From positions 1,116,001-1,180,000 of the forward strand of contig OX104130.1 of assembly GCA_944470555.2 (NCBI GenBank): DNA of 64,000 bases. The letters are read 5' to 3'. The stretch comes from Heterobilharzia americana. Lineage: Eukaryota; Platyhelminthes; Trematoda; Strigeidida; Schistosomatidae. Of the stretch, positions 56,949 through 64,000 are shown piece after piece; position 1 is the first letter of the stretch, and each line of letters starts with the position of its first letter. The notes under the pieces were generated by a model. That model saw only the letters and a list, made by a program, of their open reading frames with translations. It did not search any database and was not told the DNA's origin. The position numbers and the translations under genes are program-made.

Positions 56949-57014
56949 AAACAATGTGAGCGAAGAAATATTTCTTTTCAATTGAAAAGAAATATTTCTT
57001 CGCTCACATTGTTT
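56949..57014. repeat. perfect 66-bp palindrome
   Basis: The arm that begins AAACAATGTGAGCGAAGAAA is followed, with no spacer, by its exact reverse complement ending TTTCTTCGCTCACATTGTTT. The centre is at 56981/56982 (CAATTG). Confidence 0.97.
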
Positions 57015-57167
57015 ATATTACTTTTAGTTCAGCACAGCCCAAAGATAATTACTTTATGCATGTTATTCAAACCATTTATCACTAAATATTGGGACAGTAG
57101 AATTATTCGACTTGTACAGTGAATGAAATTTAATTTTCATATCAGTTAGTATAATTGTAAAACTTGA

Positions 57168-58245
57168 GGCACTGTGGTAGCATGTAATTCTATATTAGAT
57201 TTGTTTATTTGATTTATAACACACAGTGATATAGTACTATTTATTTGATGACGTTTCCAGCATAAATTACTACTGATCATAATCATATCAGTGTAATCAC
57301 ACTTCTTTCGATATCTGATTTTATAGCGGGTTTAGTCAAATGTCTAAATAACAGAGCTAAGAAACTCACTAGTTATTGTAAGAACTTAAACAAGGAATTG
57401 AAACACATAAAGAAGCGTTAATAATTAATAATTATCCCCATCATTTTATTAAGAAATTCATACGGACACATAAGAAGCAAAATAATAACTCTAATACAAA
57501 TACAAATAATAGTGACAACATAAGTAGAAAGGAAATCAACACCTCCATTGTGATACCATACAAGGAAGGAGCATCAGAAACCATACGTAGGATTCTCAAC
57601 AAGGTTAAAATTAGGGTGGCATTTAAACCAACAAACTCACTTAGAGGTAAGCTTTGTCGGCTAAAAGATCCAATAGAACCAATTAGTCAAAATAATGTAA
57701 TCTACCAAATTCCGTGTAATGACTGTGAAGTCAAATACATAGGTCAGTCAAACTAGCCGGTCGGGGTCAGTTAGATTAACAGAACATAGGAATTTAGCTA
57801 AACATAGAACGGCAGACCCCAATGAGATCAATAACCTAGAAAAACACTCGGCCATTGCATTACATTCATTCATTAACACACAACCACACAATAAAAAGGA
57901 TGGGACAAAACCACTGTACTTAAGTCTAATATAGCTAGGTGGAAAAAGAGAGAGAGAGAGATTAATTACTGAATCTTTCTTCATCGAATCCACACCCAAC
58001 ACATGTAAAATAGGAATGACGCAACACCTATACCAGAGATATGGAAAACTTTAATGTCAATCAACAAAAAAACAAAGAGAGATCAGGTGACAGGACTATA
58101 AAACCAGATATTGAAAGAAGTGTGATTACATTGATGTGATGATTATGAGCAGTAATAATTTATGCTTGAAACGTAATCAAGTAAATAATACTGTATCACT
58201 GTGCGCTATATATCAAATCAACAAATCTACTATGGAATTTCATAT
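57168..58245 (+). mobile_element. Penelope-like element PLE-A, copy 3, with inverted terminal arms
   Basis: The body is on the plus strand. Linker sequence (57345-57540: VKCLNNRAKKLTSYCKNLNK, then HHFIKKFIRTHKK) leads into the GIY-YIG domain (57550-57756) and decayed downstream sequence with VYLS-like remnants to 58010. The 3' terminus occupies 58092-58245. The same terminal region, reversed, forms the left end (57168-57330). The RT is missing entirely. The structure mirrors the element at 31120-32362, on the other strand. Confidence 0.88.
57550..57756 (+). pseudogene. GIY-YIG endonuclease of PLE-A copy 3
   Basis: A 68-codon frame aligned without gaps to the copy at 31.6 kb: PYKEGASETIRR at residues 3-14, VAFKPTN at 23-29, LCRLKDPI at 35-42, C56 and C59, YIGQS at 63-67. 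A TAG follows Asn-68, exactly inside the catalytic domain. After it the family sequence continues with stops (LTEHRNLAKH-like wording on the shifted frame near 57770-57810). Confidence 0.8.
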
Positions 58246-59105
58246 AAGTTGTTTTTTGGAAATACATATTTTCTCTCAATAAAATTTTATGAAACCATTT
58301 TTGAAAAATAAAAATAAATTTATTGAAATAGATGAAAAGGGAGTTGATAAGAAGCTATGGAGTCTGGTTTCGCAAATTTTGAGTCTTGTCAGTAGTATGT
58401 ATCAACCAATTTCAAGGAACTCTTGGGTCGATGGACATCCGAACCGATCTCATTAAATACCACGATCTGACACCGCATCACCAATTTATTCTGAACCCTG
58501 AGAGATCTCTTACAGAATTTGACTAAATGTGTTTACTTTTATTCGTAGAAACCAACCACGTCTAACTGAAAGTGTTGACAGAATTTTGTTGATCGACTTA
58601 TGTAATAAAAACAAATTCTGTTAAGAAACAGACAAATCGCTAGTGCAGTTTACAAATTATCCTCAGGTAGCAGCAACTTATTAACTAACTTGTTGCGTTT
58701 TCATTAAAGTTACTGTGGGAATATGAATCAGGTTGTTGGACGGATTATTCAAATTAAGTTCCATAAAATCACCCACGAATTCCTAGCTGAGTAAGACTCA
58801 GATGTTCAGGTTGACTAAAAGTTGTCGTTATTTCTTTCTTAACTAAAACTTCTTCCTTGTAGCTGATGTAATAAAGAGGTATCATTTCAAAGAAGAAATA
58901 TGGGAAAGGAACTGGAAATAACCCACCTTATTAGGGAGTTCGTAGATGAAGCAACTAAATACACAAGAAGCTGTGTGAGAAGGGTACCTAGGATGCACTA
59001 TCCTGACATGCTTGTTCAAAGAAAGACATATGTTAGAGTAGTTACATATGGGGGAACATGCTACAACAGAATATGTGTTGCGCAAGCTGTCTTGTGTATG
59101 TGATG
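58246..59105. other. unrecognised intergenic DNA
   Basis: Overlapping frames on both strands at 58882-59103 lack any recognisable domain. Confidence 0.4.
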
Positions 59106-59109
59106 AATC

Positions 59110-59710
59110 GAATTCATTGTTGATGGTGTTGATGACAAGGACTGATAGACTGACGAGTTACCTGAAACAGGCAGGATAGGAAGGTGAGATGAGATGACAC
59201 CATGACTGGTAACCCATGAAGCTAGCATCAGGACTGCATACGAAGGAGCAACATGACGCACATAAAAACTGCACTTATTCGGTCCACCAGACAACGCTAG
59301 TCTGAACATATTTCGTTCAACACACTCGAGAAGAGAGGTGGTATGAAAGTAAGTGAGGTGGAGTGGGTTTGCAAGAAACAAGCGGCAAGCTTCAATATAA
59401 CAGTGAATGTTTGGCTGTGAAGAGATTATCGAGGAAGCGAGATGAAGAGTGAAAATAGAGAGTAAGACTGCGAGTGCGATCTTGATTAAGAATGAGTTGA
59501 TTTGTTTGTGGTCGAAGGAGTGTGGGTTTGAGGCTGCATATGAATGATAATAATGCTTATGGGTGTGCTTTGGGTGTTGTTATCAAGTGGCCGATTGACC
59601 AGCACATTGATTTATGGACTATTGAGTGAACGACTGACCGACGGAGCGAGTGAGCTGAAGTTGACTTAATTTTGGGACTGTAAGTGTGGGTGTAGAGGAG
59701 TGTGGCATCA
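59110..59710 (+). other. purine-biased, G-rich strand stretch
   Basis: The plus strand is unusually rich in G and A (many GAGTGAG, GGTGAGATGAG and AGTGTGGGTGTAGAGGAGTG phrases) compared with the surrounding AT-rich DNA. It leads directly into the tRNA-like sequence. Possibly the body of an unrecognised repeat; no coding frame is credible. Confidence 0.35.
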
Positions 59711-59717
59711 TCAGCTG

Positions 59718-59789
59718 AGCAGAATGACCCAGTGGGAGCATGCTAAGCTCATAATCCAGGGGTCCGTGGGTCAAAATCACGCCCTACTA
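59718..59789 (+). tRNA. initiator tRNA-Met-like pseudogene (anticodon CAT)
   Basis: 72 bases align end to end with eukaryotic initiator tRNA-Met: AGCAGAATGACCCAGTGGGA at the 5' end, CTCATAA in the anticodon-loop position, GTCCGTGGGTCAAAATCACG in the T-arm position and a 3' end CCCTACTA. The T stem still pairs (one G-U). The acceptor stem has three mismatches and the anticodon stem two, so it is unlikely to make a working tRNA. It may be the head of a SINE, since non-coding sequence follows without the usual terminator. Confidence 0.6.
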
Positions 59790-60740
59790 GGGATTCTAAG
59801 TCAAGTCGTATCACCACAGATCCTATGTGAACAACAATCTCTCTCCAACGCGTTTTATCATGTAATCGTTTATTCTCTATACCGGTTCTCCTAACTGCTC
59901 AAGTTGGGAGATGAAACACTCGAAGCTTGTGCCCAAGATGTTTCATTGAAAAGCAATAAAAGCTCCTGGAGTAATTCACTCAGTTCAAAGGTCATAAAAT
60001 CGCCAAAAAGCAGAATGTTTAATTCTCTATAGTGATTTCACACTTTCAGCTTTTACGACTCGGAGAGAATGAATCACTACTATATTAATGTCGTATAAAT
60101 AAATATATTTCTTCATCGAAGTATCTGTATCATTTACACTTTAGTAGGAAAAAATATAGAGATATTATTCAGAACAAAAGACAGAAGAATTCTAGCCTCA
60201 GTTATTATTGACAAAATAAATAAATGCTTATGGGATCTATTTACTTTGTTTATTTTTTGTTTTTGTTACATCCGATCATTTTGTTTACCTTCCCTCTCAT
60301 TAATTCCCTCAAATTTGCACATTTCCAGTAGCAAGTAGACATGTTCATAGATGCACATACACACATCTGTATATGTACTTGTAACCATTGCAGCAAAACT
60401 AAGACTACTTATTGACTGCGTATAACACACAGTTCTGAATGAGATCAATTCAGTGGCAGGAAGTGAGTGAGAAATGAATCTCAGCTGACTCGTTGCCCCA
60501 TAAGTTACAGGAAGTTCTACGTGCGCATTAGCCAAGAGATGAGTCGTTTCTTTGTTGGTTAGCTTGTTCGTATAATAATTATGTGATATACTAATTTTCA
60601 GTGTTATGACAGGCATTGAATATATTCAATCATAATAAACTTGAAGTTAGAGAAATAAAACAATCGAAAGAAATAAAGATAATGGTGAAACTTAAAAGCG
60701 AGGAAGAAACGGAATTCGAAACTAGTGAATAATTCAACTT
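59790..60740. other. unrecognised DNA
   Basis: The 116-codon minus frame at 60266-60616 (Ser/Thr/Tyr-rich, no domain) is not supported as a gene. Confidence 0.4.
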
Positions 60741-60744
60741 GGGA

Positions 60745-61130
60745 ATTTTTGGGGATTTATTGTTGGTATTCATCACAGATTGAAAACAGTTGGACAGTGA
60801 TTGGAATCCTGAGAGCAGTGGATTGCTGTTTTGGCCTAGCCTAGAACTCCTCAGCAGTGGGCAATCGTGGCCCCACTTGGAATCGAACCCATAACTTTTA
60901 AATCTCGTGGCAAGGACGTTACTATTGAGCCTTTGAGTCAGAATCCAACAGTCTACATTTTCCTACTCCTCTCAATTCTCAACATAGCGTGACTTCCATC
61001 CAATTTTGTCACTGAATATCTGTCCCCACCTCCGACTTGGTTTACTCCAGTAATCACGACTTCTCACTAGAACTTCGTGAATCTCATCTCCAACCAAGTC
61101 ACTCACTAATAAGTACTAGTGAGAAATTCA
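60745..61130 (-). repeat. SINE-like family B copy, near full unit
   Basis: On the plus strand (reversed): GGGGATTTATTGTTGGTATT, GGATTGCTGTTTTGGCCTAG, GAACTCCTCAGCAGTGGGC, GGAATCGAACCCATAAC (reversed B box), TGAGCCTTTGAGTCAGAATC, then CTACTCCTCTCAATTCTC and the 5' region to 61110. The core CTGAGGA is kept but GAAA has become CAAA. Confidence 0.7.
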
Positions 61131-61205
61131 GTTTGAGATTTGTGGGGATTTATTTATTGATCTCAATCTGGTATCCATCATGAACTGACATCAGTTGGAT
61201 AGATT
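61131..61205 (-). repeat. second partial family B copy in tandem
   Basis: GAGATTTGTGGGGATTTATT, then TGGTATCCATCATGAACTGA and CATCAGTTGG repeat the start of the preceding copy in the same orientation. Confidence 0.6.
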
Positions 61206-61689
61206 ACTTAATCATTTTACCCAGTTTTTGCAAAGATCATATTGGGTGACTTTCCCCAATGGCATCTGCTGACAGAATCAGAATGACAGCTTATCATCGA
61301 CATGGCTGATTACACACAAGGTCAGCACTTTGTTTTCAATCTGACAGTTATAAGCCCGTGAACATTCAAGGCACAGTGAGAATTCTAGAAAAGAATGGAT
61401 TGAGAGAGGACTTTTATGGCTGACTTAAAGCCAACATGCTTCATATATCTGTCGTGGAAATACAAACCAGTGAAAACAGAGGGTAAAAGGGTGCACTTTA
61501 CTTAATCTACTGAAAACCACTTGTTGGTGAGAGTGGACAAACTATCAGTTATGTGATTGGAGTATTTTGGTGACTTTACTACCCCACGAAATACTGTGAA
61601 TGAATACATAAAATAATCCACTATGGGGACTGAAGAGGCTAATTGGCTATGAATTGCTTTTCTTATTCGTCTGTCTGATTTACACTATA
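61206..61689. other. unrecognised DNA
   Basis: No gene or repeat recognised. Confidence 0.4.
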
Positions 61690-61910
61690 TGCTCTCGAGC
61701 GACCTTAAACGTCATTCGAGCAGTTACTGAAATAACCAGTTAGGTTTATTTTGTCTGTAATCAGAGTTTTTCTGGAGGGTCTTTCAACGTCACCCCGACA
61801 ACGGCTAAGATAACCAATCAGGTTACAGCATTCTGACTGGGAGGGGAATCTTTCAAGAACAGAGAAATGTAATTGGCTATCTTGGCAGTTGTCAGCATGG
61901 CCTTTGAAGT
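61690..61910 (+). repeat. repeat D with internal duplication
   Basis: GAAATAACCAGTTAGGTTTA and AGATAACCAATCAGGTTACA begin two successive related units, each followed by a GACTGG/TCTGG and GGGTCTTTC or GAATCTTTC phrase. The unit also occurs near 26.0, 53.3 and 56.3 kb. Nature unknown. Confidence 0.55.
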
Positions 61911-62269
61911 CACCCATTTTTTACAAAATGCAGAAACCCGATTGATAGTTCCAGGCAAAGAGTAATCTTTTAGAAAGTTTGTGTGAGTTTCCATGTTTGA
62001 TCGAAATTACCAATTCATTGTGTTCATTGAACATTCACATTAAGTGGAGTTACATATTTAGATTTAAATTGCCTTATAGTCTTTGCGGTTACGTAATCAG
62101 AATATATATCTCTTTAGAGCGAAGATACAAAGTTTATTAATAGAATTAAAGATAATTTGACATATTTTACTAGTTCATCGAGAAGAGCTTTTAGAAATCG
62201 TTAGAAAGCCTAAGTCAGTTGCAGGTCTGAATAAGTTATTAAACAGATCTTCCACCTTGGTTTATTAGA
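61911..62269. other. unrecognised DNA
   Basis: No gene or repeat recognised. Confidence 0.4.
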
Positions 62270-62515
62270 TGCATCAAACAGAGTAGATCAGTATTATTTA
62301 TTTGATTACGCCAGGAACACATTTTTTGTCCACAGTCATATCAAGATAACTCCATAACTTTGACACCTGGTTGATATAATTGTGGAGTTATCTTGATATA
62401 TGACTGTGAACAATAAATTGTATCCAAAAACACAATCCAGTAAGCAATACTGTTCTTTCACCGTGCGATACATCAAATAAGTCAACTAAAATGGAATTAC
62501 ATTATAGCACAGTGC
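62270..62515. repeat. back-to-back inverted PLE termini without body
   Basis: Left, minus-strand terminus to about 62368; right, plus-strand terminus from about 62375 to 62515 (GTGGAGTTATCTTGATATAT, ACAATAAATTGTATCC, ACCGTGCGATACATCAAATA). The two arms can pair over much of their length with almost no spacer. This is the arm structure of the PLEs at 31.1 and 57.2 kb with the coding body absent. Confidence 0.8.
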
Positions 62516-62685
62516 CAATAATTTACTTTTATATTACTGGAACAGATTTTATTTCTAAGATTTTTGTACCTCAATTAGTTCTCTTGAGAGTGAATTTGTA
62601 CTTGGCAGAATTGATCATTCATGAGTCACTGGAATTCAGGAGGGGGGTTATTTTCTAAAGCTGACAAAATCACCTATGGTTAAGG
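62516..62685. other. unrecognised DNA
   Basis: Nothing recognised. Confidence 0.4.
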
Positions 62686-62689
62686 ATCA

Positions 62690-62820
62690 AGAAATGCATG
62701 GTTCCTAGTTTCAGTAGGAATACAGTCATTCAATTTAATTCAGATACATCCAGCTGACGACTTTCAGATAGAACAAAACCAGAAGCCTTCAGTACACTAC
62801 TAGCTACAATCGATCAAATA
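62690..62820 (+). repeat. SINE-like family A copy
   Basis: ACATCCAGCTGACGACTTTC, GATAGAACAAAACC and CTTCAGTACACTACTAGCTA. The core CTGACGA is valid but the GAAA box is lost. Confidence 0.65.
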
Positions 62821-63314
62821 ACGTTGTTAAAATATGTCCTTCTATGTTTTGGTTGAATTACTTCAACATATGACTTTCTACAAAAATAATCACAGTTCTA
62901 AAGATAAGACAGTCATTGGTATAGAGGGGCAGAAAGCAAAGAATATTACGTTTTCATACTCAACGGAATGCATCTGAGACAGACACTTGTCTGTCTTAAC
63001 ATAGTGGTAGATTCTACAGACAATTCTGAGCAGATAGTTTTTGATTACCGACTGCTCTCCTTGAATGTTGTTAGACAGATTACCCGTATCGCATTTTCGT
63101 GGGTCAGCAGTTCTAAAAAATTACTCACACGATCTATCTGTGGTATTTTCAGTTAGCAGAGATGATGACTAAGAGGAAGTCTGAGTCCCAGTAAGATTTA
63201 AGAGCACAAGTTACAAAAGTGTACTCACTATTCAACTTTGGATGGATTTATTCTATCGGATTGTTCAGTCAAATAGACAGACTCGAAGACAACACCAGTA
63301 GCATAACCTATAGT
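62821..63314. other. unrecognised DNA
   Basis: No gene recognised; the 62-codon frame at 62968-63156 has no signature. Confidence 0.4.
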
Positions 63315-63430
63315 ACATAGTTATTCATGATTGATAACGGTTAGTAGTGGTATCCAGGATGTGTTTCCACCTATTTAGAACTTGTCAGCTGGATGCACCT
63401 ACTTCCCAATGAGTAATGTTATTCCTACCG
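63315..63430 (-). repeat. SINE-like family A copy
   Basis: On the minus strand: GCATCCAGCTGACAAGTTC, TAGGTGGAAACACATC, then CTGGATACCACTACTAACC. Helix I (ATCCAG with CTGGAT) is perfectly kept, but CTGACAA has lost the invariant eighth G. Confidence 0.7.
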
Positions 63431-63539
63431 GGACTAATCACCATCATCCGTATCAAAATAGGAGCAGGCATTAATGAGTAACAGTCCAACCTGTCAAACC
63501 TTATATCAGCACATAAAGTAACAAAGGAATTAGAGGAAG

Positions 63540-64000
63540 CATGGAGAAAGAAATAAAATTCCGTCAGTAGAAAGTAGTGAAAGCGAAGAAGGAAGAGTGG
63601 GAAAGTGCTGAATTCAGGAGGACGGTTAAAATGAAGGACATATATGGATGCATCTGCGCCACTGACATCTATTCTCAGCCACTCCACGTAGGGTCTCTAA
63701 CAACTGGTTTCTGTTGTCACCTAGCCTCCAACCGGGTATTCGATGTGCTCTACACATCCTAGACTAACGGTCAAAGACTTTGGGCACCAATACCATGTTT
63801 TAGTCTGACCACTTTGAGGATTTTTTTAGCTTGAACCTACTTCATACAATATTGCATAATGAGGCAAATGGTGACTACATATGCGTAACATATTTTCCAG
63901 CCATCTGAGTCCATGGTGATTCACAAACTCATGACTCTACACTTAATTTCTATTTTACTTATGTGTTGATGCCATGACTCATTGGCTTTACTACGAAAGC
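63540..64000 (+). repeat. dispersed repeat E, copy 2 (runs off the window)
   Basis: Homologous to 30480-31000: GGATGCATCTGCGCCACTGA, CAACTGGTTTCTGTTG, AATACCATGTTTTAGTCTGA, TTGAACCTACTTCATACAAT. The 3' boundary is not in the window. Confidence 0.7.

Noticed and set aside
60266..60616. 116-codon minus frame
   Set aside because: Serine/threonine-rich without motif; no splice or start context.
1..64000. CRISPR arrays, operons, bacterial promoters or Shine-Dalgarno sites
   Set aside because: The window is animal (flatworm) DNA; no regularly spaced repeats or prokaryotic gene organisation were seen.
1..64000. Telomeric (TTAGGG)n or long tandem satellite arrays
   Set aside because: None found; tandem repeats are limited to short microsatellites.

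Overview
The window looks like an AT-rich, gene-poor stretch of a blood-fluke genome, most likely Schistosoma. The reasons are: short interspersed repeats that carry a hammerhead-ribozyme core of the schistosome Sm-alpha type; several families of Penelope-like elements (PLEs) with a GIY-YIG endonuclease; RTE-type non-LTR retrotransposons with very short 3' ends; and no bacterial-style gene packing. Species cannot be fixed from the sequence alone. No complete host gene with recognisable homology was found. Almost every open frame over about 60 codons is a transposon remnant, a shadow of one, or chance.

Layout. 1-5.1 kb: a (TA)n tract, a 5'-truncated RTE copy (1487-2372, minus), a PLE relic (3030-4278, minus) and a second PLE fragment (about 4800-5060, plus). 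5-15 kb: mostly unrecognised AT-rich DNA with scattered SINE-like repeats of two families, here called A (Sm-alpha-like, hammerhead) and B (tRNA-like promoter plus hammerhead-like fold). 16-24 kb: relics of two further PLE types (15985-16705 minus; 20905-21570 plus), a LINE fragment, a repeat of about 850 bp (22254-23100) and a decayed PLE (23560-24200). 26.5-28 kb: RTE/SR2-like reverse-transcriptase relics. 29-37 kb is the densest part: composite SINEs, a PLE with inverted terminal arms (31120-32362), the second, inverted copy of the 850-bp repeat (32436-33290), and a nearly complete RTE element (33725-36985) bounded by a perfect 16-bp target-site duplication. 39.7-40.6 kb: a decayed coding sequence of unknown identity on the minus strand. 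42-51 kb: more composite SINEs, a LINE relic and a possible host exon (48067-48109: start codon, signal-peptide-like residues, then a consensus splice donor). 53.6 kb: the best preserved hammerhead ribozyme. 56-58 kb: a 188-bp RTE insertion with its own 16-bp duplication, a perfect 66-bp palindrome, and another PLE with inverted arms. 59.7 kb: an initiator-tRNA-Met-like pseudogene. 60.7-64 kb: further repeats.

How the parts relate. The autonomous elements (RTE with APE endonuclease and reverse transcriptase; PLE with reverse transcriptase and GIY-YIG endonuclease) are all broken here. The SINE-like repeats are non-coding and would have depended on proteins supplied in trans. The 16-bp duplications, the inverted PLE arms, the recurrent head-to-head SINE pairs and the inverted 850-bp repeats are records of insertion and rearrangement. 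The one candidate for a host gene is the signal-peptide exon near 48.1 kb, which resembles the first exon of schistosome micro-exon or other secreted-protein genes. Its downstream exons are uncertain.
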